Positions 12,940 to 23,345 of a DNA stretch of 64,000 nt are shown here, piece after piece. How positions within the stretch are numbered: the stretch's first letter is position 1; every line of letters begins with the position of its first letter. Position numbers and translations under genes: made by a program. Source of the stretch: Nemopilema nomurai (taxonomy: Eukaryota > Cnidaria > Scyphozoa > Rhizostomeae > Rhizostomatidae); the NCBI GenBank assembly GCA_003864495.1, contig ML133366.1, positions 1,960,871-2,024,870 of the forward strand, read 5' to 3'. Below the pieces are notes generated by a model. That model did not search any database, was not told where the DNA came from, and was given only the letters and a program-made list of their open reading frames with translations.

Positions 12940-14427
12940 CAGGGGCGGATCCAGATAATTTTCTGACCGGTGCTCAACTTTGAATGTGCCACACCCGATA
13001 AAATTACCACACCCTATATTAAATTCGGTTTTGATGATCTATATACAAGAGTAGCTATGATACGTTTTGAAATTTATATCCTTTATGTTTGATAAAGGGT
13101 ATTTCCGCCTGAAGAATAATAAATGAACATTTAGACTCAAAAACCTGATTTGATAAGAATTTTGGGAATAGATGAAACTTGAGCATTTTTATTGGAAGAA
13201 ACTTTTCTAGCAAATTCAATTTTTGAGTCATGTTAGCGTTGTTCCCACCTTACTTTATCACTTAATAGGCGAATATCCTAAATTAGAAAAATCACTGAAT
13301 AGATGGCTGTCAATAAAGATTAGCGTGGAAATGCCATCACTTTCAGAAAGCAACTATCACCACCATGACGTTTTATCGTGAAATCATCAAGAACAAAGTT
13401 GCAAAATGCATAGCCTAGTCACTCAAGTCCGCTGATTAACCCTTCACGCTATGTAGAATTTCAACATGTAACTTTTTATTGTTAAGAAAAAGTTTTCTTA
13501 TGAAAAAATGCGGATATACCGATTTCTGAATGTATAAAAGATGTTGCTTTTTTGAGCTGCCAGGACCAAATTCCCAGGGCGACCTCAACCCCTAAATAAC
13601 ATTGTTCCGTAAATGAAAACACATAAAAGTTAGTCTGAAATTTTAGGCCATGAGGAAACAAAACTATAAGCCATGGCCTCTCTTGCTCTCCCCACCATCG
13701 GTAAGCTGCAAGTCAGCAAATGAATCAATGAAATTTTTGCACCTCGAAAGTATGCTCGCCTCCCCTTCTCTAACACATCGATTGCTACCAATTTAATTCT
13801 ATTTACAGCGTCGAACTGTTCATTTTTAAAAGCATCTTGTAAGCACGACAGAAATTCTTGCATTCATCCATCTCGTCTCACGAATGACGGAAGACAAGCG
13901 AATGAATCATAGCATTTCGTATCCTAATCGTTTATTGGCTATTTCGACCTGACCGGTGCTCTGATGACGTCGAGCACCGGTTAAAAAGCAAGTGATTGGC
14001 TAATATTTGATCTGAGCACCGGTGAGAAAATAGATGATTGGCTAGCTCCATTCTTGAGGACTCTATTCTACTGACCCATCGATGCTCGGAATACAATCGA
14101 ATGACAGAATTTCATTGGAGGGTGAAATTCGCAATTCGTATTGTTACTGGTCAGCATTCAAATTCTGTCAGAATCTTGTTCCGGTAAATACTCTACTTTG
14201 ATATGAAACTATAGCGCAGCAAAACAAAGCAGTTCAGATAGAAATTTGGTATTTTCGCGTAAAAGAGGGAAGAAATATCGAATTTCTCATTGGTAGAAGG
14301 TGTTTGTTTCAATTTGTGACATTTATTTAGCTTGATTTTAAGCACAAATTAATTTTGGTCAGAAACACAACTCTGAAAATCTGACCGGTACTCAAGCACC
14401 CTTTGCACCCCCCTGGATCCGCCACTG
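12940..14427. mobile_element. non-autonomous hAT-type DNA transposon
   Basis: A 1488-bp insertion bounded by 15-bp terminal inverted repeats CAGGGGCGGATCCAG and CTGGATCCGCCACTG, with one mismatch. CTCAT flanks both sides, consistent with a decayed 7-8 bp target duplication. The right arm and the module at 9.0-9.8 kb show the uninterrupted site. No transposase is encoded. Subterminal copies of an ACCGGTGCTC/GAGCACCGGT motif recur inside. Because it is missing from the right arm, it inserted after the inverted duplication. Confidence 0.85.
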
Positions 14428-15090
14428 GACTCATTCCTGGTGCAACGCAATATTGTGTGTATTTGAGAAGGTGAATGCCATTTATAGGAACTGCCATCAA
14501 GGCTAAAACTGGAGGAAAGAAGAAGAATTGCAAATACATAAACGTACGACAGGATTGCGTTTCATGACTCTTCTCAAACATAACCCAGCTACCTTTTTCT
14601 ACACGAGTAACACGCGAGTCCCTTAAAGCTACCACACCCTTTCGAATAAAAGAATATCGCGTGGGCAGCAGTCTGGGACTAGCCCATCTCATCAAAAACG
14701 ACCTTAGCAATGAGAGGGAGTCAAAATCCTTTCTCCCAAATTGACAAACCCCCGTTACCTTATTCCATCCAAAGCTGCAAGCTTGCGTATTGAAATTTTT
14801 TCGTGCATCAGGGAGACATGACATTTTGTCAGTTGCCCTTGGAGAAACGTGAGGGCAATCAAGAACAAAATCATAGAAAAAAGTTCAAAGGGCATTTTTC
14901 GCATTGACAGTTCGCTAATAAAACAAAATCATTTGAAGTGGAATTCCATTGTTCCGTGACTTTCCACTTCTTATTTTTTGAATTTCACTGCCGTAAAAAT
15001 TCCCCCTCGTCACCATGTTTTGTAAATCCCTGTTATGAATAGAGCGATTAACGTTTTGAGTGAAGTTGCAATTTCCTTTGATATTTTTTC

Positions 15091-16264
15091 GTTCCGTGTT
15101 CTCTGCACGTTAAATAAGACAACTTTGGCTCGGATCGTCCATAGAGGTTGAGCAACGCAGTCGGTAGAAACCTATTTCAACTCGTTTCTACAGACACTTT
15201 CTGTATGCTCATGTTTGAAAGTATACGATAATAAGGTGAAGACAGAGTCTTAATGCTAAAGACTGATTTGCCAGTTTGAATGAACAATGTCCTTTTTATT
15301 TACGAATTCCAAGTATCTTTTGTGAGCAAACTCAAGAGAGAACTACCTTGGAAATGACAATGACACCTTAGATGTGGGGATTTTATACCTCTTTATCTTT
15401 TATCTCTTGCTAGAAGCAGTGTTTAACTGGCTAAGTACAAGGACAACTAAAGAAGATTTTTGTAACTTCATTCACAAAAGGTCTCTATCTTTTCCTGAGC
15501 TGTGCCCCATATAGCTACATTGTAAGCTGCTAGAGCCCTCATCAATTGTCACATTAAACACCAACAATTATTAAAGAATTGATTATGATTATGTCACAAT
15601 TTTAGAAGGATATCAAAAAAATATTTCTAGTTTTCTTAAAATAAAATACAGGTTTCATGTCTTGGATAATGCAAGGCAGAGAACAAAGAGCACATTTTAT
15701 CCGCATTATCAAAGAAAAACCAAACTTAAGTGAGCAGTTTCTAAACACAGAAAGAGGTTGCTAAAATTAACAAATCACTGTTTGATTTCTTTAATAACAT
15801 TAAAAAATCTACTGAAATTTTCATTAAAGAAATAATATCTATATATATATACTTTATTAAGTTTGAATAAAGAACTCTTGACTAGTTGACTCTGATAGTG
15901 TTTAGTGATAGTGATGTTGACTTATAGTGTTTACACACTTGAAAAGGGGCTACCATGATGTGATGTTTACAAAAACAGAGTTAACAAGATCTGCTTTTGT
16001 TCTCCTTCATCCTTTGCTCAAAAAAAACAAAACAACCAAAAACATTTCCAGAGTTATAAAATTATGCTGTATATGTGAGTTAAAAAACTTAACTGCAACA
16101 AAACCTCAAAATGTACATAAATCATGAATATTATAGGAAAATATAGGAGAATTATAAGAATTAGATGTCATTATTTCATAATTAGAATCATCACGTAAGT
16201 AAAGCTAAAAGCTAAGCTGTGATTGCAGACATGATGTCTTTGAGTTGACAAAGCTGATTACAAA
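15091..16264. other. spacer between duplication arms, 3' side of serpin 2
   Basis: Unique AT-rich sequence with a TA run near 15840. It has no similarity to the flanks of serpins 1 and 3 apart from the last ~8 bases before the serpin 2 stop codon. No gene is supported. Confidence 0.5.
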
Positions 16265-17434
16265 TTAGGATGGATTGACTACCTTTCCCATAAACAACAC
16301 TACTTTTGTTTCAACATCAGAAATTAAAAACAAGAAAGGATGGTCTGCATAGAAGATCAATGGACGCTGAACTGGCATTGCACATCTGAGCATCATTATA
16401 GCAGCAGTCGCAGCAGCAGCCTCCGTTCCTTCCTCGTTAACTTCAATGAATGCCTTCTGAACAACAGTGCTGACCCTTAAGCCTGGTTTCATGGCACTCA
16501 TTCCTGAAAAATCAGCAGCTCCATCACTGAACATGTCTCGAAACCCAAGCTTCATGAGAATATCATTATACTCCTTGTCAAAGTCAAATTTGAAACGTGG
16601 AATTGTTACTTCAATTGGTGTGTGCAAATCTTCAGGGCAAATACATTTCTGTAGCACTGAATTATCCCTCAGTATACTCTCTAGAACTGAGCTCAGTCCT
16701 TCATCATCCTTTGGCAATATTATACTCATGGTTAGCCTTGTGGCTTTGTATGGCATACAAAGCACTTGGAATGTGCCTGCTTCGTAATATCGCATATCTT
16801 TCTTTGCCTTCATATACATCATTTGGGCATCTACTGTGTTTTGTTTGCTCAACTTGAACTTCTTTGTCTTGGTATTTTGGGGGTTAAACTCATGCAACCA
16901 TTTGCCTTTAAAGTAAACTGCACTCGTTAAAACCAGCCTTGTTAACGGATTTAGCATTCCAGATGATATGAGATCTCTTATCTTTCCGTTCGTTTGCTTT
17001 TCGACCCAGGAATTGATCTCCTGCCTCGCCCCTTCGCTGTCCTTCACATAGTCGACAGAAGAGCTTTCCGACTCAAAACAAGTCTTTACTATTCTCTGAA
17101 ACTCTGAGAGAAGTTCAAAATCTGTTTGTACCCATATCTTGTTGGCTGTGGCATACTCCACTGGGCCGAGGTTTCGAAAACTATCCAATGTTTTTCCAAA
17201 TACATCAAATGTCCGTTCATCTTCAGGTCTATTTCTAAGACCAAGTCCAGTTGCCATTTGCAGTGCCGTGTTTCCCCGTGCACCCGCAAAAGTCATTGCT
17301 AAGGCATTGAACATGCTCCATGGCGAAAATATTACATTTTTGTCTTCAGCACTCAGTTGTGAGAAGATATTTGAAGCTAGAAAATTGTTTGCTGTTCCTA
17401 CATCCGTCCCCATGATGCTCTCCAACAACCCCAT
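16265..17434 (-). CDS. serpin 2 (clade-B-like), in the spacer between the arms
   Basis: Intact single-exon serpin of 389 residues. It starts with a short MGLLESI segment before the MGTDVG block that aligns with serpins 1 and 3; the second ATG, at 17413, is an alternative start. The hinge GTEAAAAT is canonical. The predicted scissile bond is Arg350-Cys351 (P1 codon 16385-16387) with Leu at P2 and Met at P3, so trypsin-like targets are expected. Compared with serpin 1, I count about 9 differences outside the reactive-centre region and 5 inside it. Similarity to the other two stops abruptly at the second ATG and about 8 bases past the stop. This points to gene conversion or to duplication of a coding-only segment. 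Confidence 0.9.
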   Translation of the reverse strand: MGLLESIMGTDVGTANNFLASNIFSQLSAEDKNVIFSPWSMFNALAMTFAGARGNTALQMATGLGLRNRPEDERTFDVFGKTLDSFRNLGPVEYATANKIWVQTDFELLSEFQRIVKTCFESESSSVDYVKDSEGARQEINSWVEKQTNGKIRDLISSGMLNPLTRLVLTSAVYFKGKWLHEFNPQNTKTKKFKLSKQNTVDAQMMYMKAKKDMRYYEAGTFQVLCMPYKATRLTMSIILPKDDEGLSSVLESILRDNSVLQKCICPEDLHTPIEVTIPRFKFDFDKEYNDILMKLGFRDMFSDGAADFSGMSAMKPGLRVSTVVQKAFIEVNEEGTEAAAATAAIMMLRCAMPVQRPLIFYADHPFLFLISDVETKVVLFMGKVVNPS

Positions 17435-17510
17435 GTTTACAGCTCACGTGATTCAAACAAATGACAACACTTTCGTTTCAAGACGAGGCTCGTAAAAGTG
17501 CTTTGGAGAA

Positions 17511-17628
17511 TACCGTAAATCCACGAATTAGCCCCCTGGGGCTTATTTATTTTTGAAATTTATGGATGGGGCTTATTCGAGGGGGGGGGGCTTTTTTGAG
17601 GGGGGGGGCAATTTGAGGATTTACGGTA
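17511..17628. mobile_element. 118-bp MITE with perfect 12-bp inverted ends
   Basis: The ends are TACCGTAAATCC and GGATTTACGGTA, a perfect inverted pair. The interior is a G/C-run palindrome around GGGGCTTATT. It lies 76 bases upstream of the serpin 2 start. Related but one-ended copies occur in both arms at 11724 and 19784. Confidence 0.75.
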
Positions 17629-19569
17629 CAGTAATATAGGAAGGTTTAGAACTGTTTTTATCTTAGTATTACTTAAATTGTTCGTTAAAGAAGCTTCTAT
17701 AATTTAAACTTTTAGCTAAACTCTGTAGAAAATGCTGGATCTAAAACTTTTCTTAGTTGACAAGTTGACCTTTTCGGCTTGCCCAAACCCCCCCCTCCCC
17801 CCCCCACACCATTCTTCCGAGCTATGACAGAAGGAAAATGCCCCCTGTTCTAAAGGGACGCAAAAGTGGCAATTCAACTAAAAGCTGTGATCCCTTTCAA
17901 CAATATTTAAAAAATATCAACGGAAATTGCAACTTTACACAAAACGTTAATCGCTCTTTCCTTAACAGGGATTTTACAAAGCTTGGTATCGAGGTGGAAT
18001 TATTACGGCAGTAAAATTAATAAATAAGAAATGAAAAGTCACGGATAATGGAATTCCACTTCAAACGATTTTGTTTTATTAGCGAACTGTCAATGCGAAA
18101 GATGCCCTTTGAACTTTTTTCTATGATTTTGTTCTTGATTGCCCTCGCGTTTCTCCAAGGGCAACTGACAAATTGTCATGTCTCCCTGATGCACGAAAAA
18201 ATTTCAATACGCAAGCTTGCAGCTTTGGATGGAATAAGGTAACGGGGGTTTGTCAATTTGGGAGAAAGGATTTTGACTCCCTCTCATTGCTAAGGTCGTT
18301 TTTGATGAGATGGGCTAGTCCCAGACTGCTGCCCACGCGATATTCTTTCATTTGAAAGGGTGTGGTAGCTTTAAGGGACTCGCGTGTTACTCGTGTAGAA
18401 AAAGGTAGTTGGGTAATGTTTGAGAAGAGTCATGAAACGCAATCCTGTCGTACGTTTATGTATTTGCAATTCTCCTTCTTTCCTACAGTTTTAGCCTTGA
18501 TGGCAGTTCCTATAAATGGCATTCACCTTCTCAAATAGACACAATAATGCGTTGCACCAGCAATGAGAGAGAATAATGTTTGCAACTTTTATTAACATGC
18601 TATATCATTGACTGTCCTCTCAAGTGGCACAAACGTCATAGAGTGGTATAGTGACACGTGACGTACGCTATGGTCATTACTGATTTGCTAAAGGACTTCG
18701 CGAGATACCTTGGCATTAGTCATTTAAAATTAAACATTATGTATCATCATAACATCAGTTAAAGGAGAAATATGCTGTGTCGTCATAATGAGGTTGCAGT
18801 CCTCGCTCCTCGATGACAATCGAATCGGATCCCTATTGCTCCTGAAAAAAAGGTCTGGAGGTTGCGTTTGTCTTAATACAGCAACTAGATTACTCCTAGG
18901 CCTGTCAGGGCTTTGTCTTTCAACCCAGTTTGGCCTTTTCTTAAAATCAATCATTTCTATTTTCACTAGCATAGTGGTTCTCATTGCTTCGGAATAATTC
19001 CATAAAAATGTTTAGTAAATGAGTGTCATCTCCTATGAAGCAGACTTGTTTAGTTGCTGCAGTTGTTGCCTCTCGATCCTGTAAGTTTAAATTGAATTTG
19101 TTCCAATGTTGATAGCTTTTTGCTCGATGTAGGATAGTCGCATGGAGCGTGATACTCAGATTAGCAATGAATATGCACCGTGTCTGATATACCACATACT
19201 CTCACTTATACAGCAACCAGATTACTCCTAGGCCAGTCAGGGCTTTGTCTGTTCATCCGGTTTTTTTACATTAGTTATTTCTAGTCTCGTCTTCAAAACA
19301 AAACGTCAAAGTCGGTTCATCTCAATGGTGTGGTTTTCCAGATTTGATTATCTTCTTCGCCTTTTCTTTCCTTCAACAAAGAATACGACAGAATCTCAGT
19401 CATAATGTTTGCGTTGAATTTTGTCGTTTCAACTTCATTACATAACGATTTATTATTCACTTTTCCTTAATCATAACTAGCAGATTATCAGTTCACTATC
19501 GTTTAGCTTCGTTCTCTACCAAAGAATGGTTATGACTCCGAGATTAGTAGATTTTTGGGTAGAAGCTCT

Positions 19570-19784
19570 CATGCCAATTTGACATTTTTGGATGGGGGCT
19601 TATTCAAAGGGGGGCTTTTCGAGGGGAGTTTTGAAATACCAAATGCAACCTCAGGGGTCAAAAATCAACAAATGGAGGGGGGCTTATTTGAGGGGGGCTT
19701 ATTGAAAATTTGTAGTTCTAGGGTGGGGGCTTATTCGAGGGGGGGGGGTTTCGAGGGGGAGGGGCATTTCAAGGACTTACGGTA
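19570..19784. repeat. G-rich repeat with one MITE-like end (right arm)
   Basis: Mirror copy of 11724-11940. It ends in GGACTTACGGTA, one mismatch from the MITE terminus at 17628. The long G runs differ in length between the arms, as expected for slippage. Confidence 0.6.
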
Positions 19785-19813
19785 GGTCTTTAATGTAATG
19801 TTTATCATTTATC

Positions 19814-19890
19814 GTGGGCGAAGATGGCTCAGTGGTTAGAGGCGCTGACCTGACTATGGACTCAAGGGTCCGTGGTTTGAGTCCCTGCTG
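19814..19890 (+). mobile_element. tRNA-derived SINE head (right arm copy)
   Basis: A-box-like TGGCTCAGTGG at 19825-19835 and B-box-like GGTTTGAGTCC at 19874-19884. The flanks do not form a tRNA acceptor stem. It is upstream of serpin 3 and in the same orientation. Any role as an RNA polymerase III or enhancer element for the serpin is inference only. Confidence 0.65.
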
Positions 19891-20458
19891 TCATGACCAA
19901 ACATACACAAAGAGTGAGGAGAGTCGCTAGCTCTCTGTAATTACAGGCATAAGAAAACACGAGGTATGGTCACATCAAGAGAAAGGACTAGGACACTGGT
20001 CTAAATAAATAAAACTCCTCAGTAGCCTACCTTCGAAAGCTAGTTTGAAACAAATACAAATACAAATTCCTGACGCCCAGCCAGAATTGAAGAATATCTA
20101 ATTAAAATTTTAAATGAAACATGAATGAAGCAAGACGTGGGTCTAGAGAAACTCCGAAAATATGTCTAGTCATTCCCATCAACCCTTTCCGTTTCCCTGT
20201 CTTGTTTTGTCTCCCTGCTTCACCTTGGGACTTATGACAAAATTTTATGATTATTGATTTGTGATGATCGTGATAGGCAATATAGATTTTGAGATGTCAC
20301 CAAGGCAACAGAAAGCCCAGTTAAATTGTAGGGGAGCATTCCTTTCTTATTGTTTTGTTGTAGAATGTATAGAAAGAAAAGAATGGGCCGCTCTTCAACC
20401 ATTGTACATTGCATGTTCGCAGGAATTGAGAGACGTGCTGTATCTCATGGCTTATATT

Positions 20459-21607
20459 ATGGGGACGGAGATAGGAACGGCAAACAGCTTTCTAGCTTCA
20501 AATATCTTCTCACAACTGAGTGCTGAAGACAAAAATGTAATATTTTCGCCATGGAGCATGTTCAATGCCTTAGCAATGACTTTTGCGGGTGCACGGGGAA
20601 ACACGGCACTGCAAATGGCAACTGGACTTGGTCTTAGAAATAGACCTGAAGATGAACGGACATTTGATGTATTTGGAAAAACGTTGGATAGTTTTCGAAA
20701 CATCGGCCCAGTGGAGTATGCCACAGCCAACAAGATATGGGTACAAACAGATTTTGAACTTCTCTCAGAGTTTCAGAGAATAGTAAAGACTTGTTTTGAG
20801 TCGGAAAGCTTTTCTGTCGACTATGTGAAGGACAGCGAAGGGGCGAGGCATGAGATCAATTGCTGGGTCGAAAAGCAAACGAACGGAAAGATAAGAGATC
20901 TCATATCATCTGGAATGCTAAACCCGTTAACAAGGCTGGTTTTAACGAGTGCAGTTTACTTTAAAGGCAAATGGTTGCATGAGTTTAACCCCCAAAATAC
21001 CAAGACAAAGAAATTCAAGTTGAGCAAACAAAACACAGTAGATGCCCAAATGATGTTTATGAAGGCAAAGAAAGATATGCGATATTACGAAGCAGGCACA
21101 TTCCAAGTGCTTTGTATGCCATACAAAGCCACAAGGCTAACCATGAGTATAATATTGCCAAAGGATGATGAAGGACTGAGCTCAGTTCTAGAGAGTATAC
21201 TGAGGGATAATTCAGTGCTACAGAAATGTATTTGCCCTGAAGATTTGCACACACCAATTGAAGTAACAATTCCACGTTTCAAATTTGACTTTGACAAGGA
21301 GTATAATGATATTCTCATGAAGCTTGGGTTTCGAGACATGTTCAGTGATGGAGCTGCTGATTTTTCAGGAATGAGTGCCATGAAACCAGGCTTAAGGGTC
21401 AGCACTGTTGTTCAGAAGGCATTCATTGAAGTTAACGAGAAAGGAACGGAGGCTACTGCTGCCACTGCTGCTTCTATGATGGCCGGTTCTGCGATGCCTT
21501 TTCAGCGTCCATTGATATTTTATGCAGACCATCCTTTCTTGTTTTTAATTTCTGATGTTGAAACAAAAGTAATGTTGTTTATGGGAAAGGTAGTCAATCC
21601 ATCCTAA
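20459..21607 (+). CDS. serpin 3 (clade-B-like), divergent reactive centre
   Basis: Intact single-exon serpin of 382 residues from the ATG at 20459. An in-frame ATG at 20261 would add 66 residues of non-serpin sequence. Outside the reactive-centre region it differs from serpin 1 at only two positions (Asn/Lys after GARG and Ile/Leu in the RN-GPVEY block). The reactive region reads EKGTEATAATAASMMAGSAM. The predicted P1-P1' is Gly343-Ser344 (P1 codon 21485-21487), P16 is Lys and P11 is Thr. The hinge still has small residues at P12-P9, so inhibition is plausible. A Gly P1 suits elastase-like or other non-tryptic proteases, or an off-register bond. The usual FYADHPFLFLI signature follows. Confidence 0.9.
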   Translation: MGTEIGTANSFLASNIFSQLSAEDKNVIFSPWSMFNALAMTFAGARGNTALQMATGLGLRNRPEDERTFDVFGKTLDSFRNIGPVEYATANKIWVQTDFELLSEFQRIVKTCFESESFSVDYVKDSEGARHEINCWVEKQTNGKIRDLISSGMLNPLTRLVLTSAVYFKGKWLHEFNPQNTKTKKFKLSKQNTVDAQMMFMKAKKDMRYYEAGTFQVLCMPYKATRLTMSIILPKDDEGLSSVLESILRDNSVLQKCICPEDLHTPIEVTIPRFKFDFDKEYNDILMKLGFRDMFSDGAADFSGMSAMKPGLRVSTVVQKAFIEVNEKGTEATAATAASMMAGSAMPFQRPLIFYADHPFLFLISDVETKVMLFMGKVVNPS

Positions 21608-21707
21608 TTTGTAATCATCTCAAATACATGCATTTAGTATTTCTGTTATCATACTTCAGCTTCTAGCTTTTATTATGTGGTAATTTTTTTTAATTTTTCG
21701 TTCGACT

Positions 21708-22271
21708 TTATAAATTGTCGATGATTTGTGTGCATTGGGAATTCTAGTCTCAGTTGAGATACTTGATTCAAGTGCCATAATTTCACGACTCTAAAATGTT
21801 TGGCTGCAGCGAGGCTCCAGAGGCCGCTTCAACATGATAAATAATAAGAATTTAGCAGCTAAACCTGTAGCTACAAAGACTTGTGTGAATGCCGTTACCA
21901 AAGACTTCTTTAGCACCCAATGTCCACATCTCACAGAAGTGGTTTAATGTTCTCAGTTGGGTTTATTCACCTGAAGCGTGCAACCTAAGATTCGTAAATA
22001 AAAAAAGCGATGTTTCATTAATACTGGAAATAATGCATTGTGACTCGCTCTTCAACATACATTTTTGAACAAAACCTGTTCCTGAAGCCTCGCTACGACT
22101 GCAAAATGTGTTGACATGAAGACCATAATTGTGGTCTTTACATGAAGCAGCTCACGTTTTGTGGGTGTTGCCCTCTCGACAAAGCGTGTCCTTCTATTGT
22201 AAAAAAGCATCATCAAAAGCAATCGAGACAAATGGTTTCCCTGACAGCATTCTGGGAGAAAAGCATAAAGT
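21708..22271. other. intergenic between serpin 3 and CASTOR
   Basis: AT-rich, with no supported gene. It presumably contains the CASTOR promoter. A possible CASTOR 5' UTR ATG at 22129 opens a different frame that is not conserved-looking. Confidence 0.45.
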
Positions 22272-23345
22272 ATGGAAAACGGATTTGTTCTTGCTTCATC
22301 GCCTACAGACACGCCAGTTGAACTTTACGTTTTACGCCACAAATTGCAAATATGTTCATTTGACCAAAGCGAGCTCCCGCGGTTTGTCCATGCAATCATA
22401 AAAATATCTTTGTTGGAAACTTCAAATCCGCAGTTTTTCAGCTTTACGGAGACAGGCCCGGAGTTCACTTTGGTGCTGCCCGTAGAAGAATGTAAGGTCT
22501 TTCCTTGCGGCTTGAAAACTTCAGGAAAAATATGGAGAGCTATTACAGTGTCTGCAGGTGCCATAGTAGGCTTCGTGGACCTGGCGGGTGTGAGCAAAAT
22601 TGCCAAGGCTGTAATTTCACCACTGGCGGATTGTGGTATCACGGTATTCTGCATTTCTACATACCAGTCAGATTTCATTCTTGTGCAGGAAACTGATCTC
22701 CAGCAGGCTATAGAATGTCTCGGGAAAAGATTCAAGATATTTGACGAGAACCATGCCAAGATCGGTGGGCCGAGAAGGGACGCGATGCTGAATTCCATCT
22801 TCACGGAAGTGAAAAAGAATAGTGTCATTTCAAAGCCTTTGTGTTTCCCATCGGCAGATTATTATGTGACTGGCATTTCTTCGTCTAACATGTCTCAGGT
22901 TACCCAGACAATGCTCGAACTTATGTTTTTTCAAAACAAGAGCAAACAACCTGAGAATGATACAGTTGGGACTTTTCAAAGCCACGAGGAACGATTTTTC
23001 CACTTTTCAATAATTGACGGGGACGTGTCATTTATTTTGGACGAAGTTTCCTTGTCGAAGTTCCCTCCAAACACCGTTTACCATTCAGCAAATAGAGAGA
23101 AGTGGAAAATGATTCATGTTGGTGACAGCCCACTGGGATTTGATGAAACTGGAATTGTTGCTAACATCACAGAGCCTCTTGCAGCAGCACAAATTTCAAT
23201 TTACTATATCAGTACATTTGATTATGACCATGCATTAGTGCCAGAAGAAGAAATAGGAACTGTGAAATCTCTTCTGGAAAAGTCCTGGGGCATCAGAAAT
23301 GGAAGTGAAGAAAATGGATCATTGCATCAAGATGATGAAAATTAA
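22272..23345 (+). CDS. CASTOR1: CASTOR-family cytosolic arginine sensor (GATSL)
   Basis: Predicted cytosolic ACT-domain protein that, in vertebrates, binds GATOR2 and releases it on binding arginine, thereby regulating mTORC1. The 357 residues align end to end with vertebrate CASTOR1/2 apart from ~15 extra N-terminal and ~20 extra C-terminal residues. Recognisable blocks are ISTYQSDFILV (128-138), LGFDETGIVA (288-297) and EPLAAAQISIYYISTF (301-316). The Asp in TFDYDHALVPEE (D319) corresponds, as I recall it, to the human arginine-contacting Asp. The Ser of the human SV pair appears to be Thr here (T124). The single uninterrupted exon is unlike the multi-exon vertebrate genes. It is a likely co-ortholog of CASTOR1 and CASTOR2, so the number in the symbol is nominal. 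Confidence 0.9.
   Translation: MENGFVLASSPTDTPVELYVLRHKLQICSFDQSELPRFVHAIIKISLLETSNPQFFSFTETGPEFTLVLPVEECKVFPCGLKTSGKIWRAITVSAGAIVGFVDLAGVSKIAKAVISPLADCGITVFCISTYQSDFILVQETDLQQAIECLGKRFKIFDENHAKIGGPRRDAMLNSIFTEVKKNSVISKPLCFPSADYYVTGISSSNMSQVTQTMLELMFFQNKSKQPENDTVGTFQSHEERFFHFSIIDGDVSFILDEVSLSKFPPNTVYHSANREKWKMIHVGDSPLGFDETGIVANITEPLAAAQISIYYISTFDYDHALVPEEEIGTVKSLLEKSWGIRNGSEENGSLHQDDEN

Larger units (their letters stand above)
9802..15090 (+). repeat. left arm of a large inverted duplication carrying serpin 1
   Basis: Reading inward, this arm is the near-identical reverse complement of 17908-21707. The outer limit falls at AGTCGAACGAAAAAT (9802 onward) and the inner limit near 15090. After removing the hAT insertion at 12940-14427 the arm is about 3.8 kb, the same length as the right arm. 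It carries a serpin, a tRNA-derived SINE head, a G/C-rich repeat and the flanking module. Confidence 0.9.
17908..21707 (-). repeat. right arm of the inverted duplication carrying serpin 3
   Basis: Near-identical reverse complement of 9802-15090 without the hAT insertion. It runs from AAAATATCAA at the inner edge to ATTTTTCGTTCGACT at the outer edge, about 3800 bp. It includes the flanking module, the SINE head, the G-rich repeat and serpin 3. The few substitutions are scattered, except in the serpin reactive-centre codons, where they cluster. Confidence 0.9.

Noticed and set aside
14327..14824. 165-residue frame crossing the hAT right end
   Set aside because: It spans a transposon boundary and the unrelated module, so it is a chance open frame.
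19814..19890. Functional tRNA gene
   Set aside because: A and B boxes are present, but no acceptor stem or plausible cloverleaf forms. Called a SINE head.
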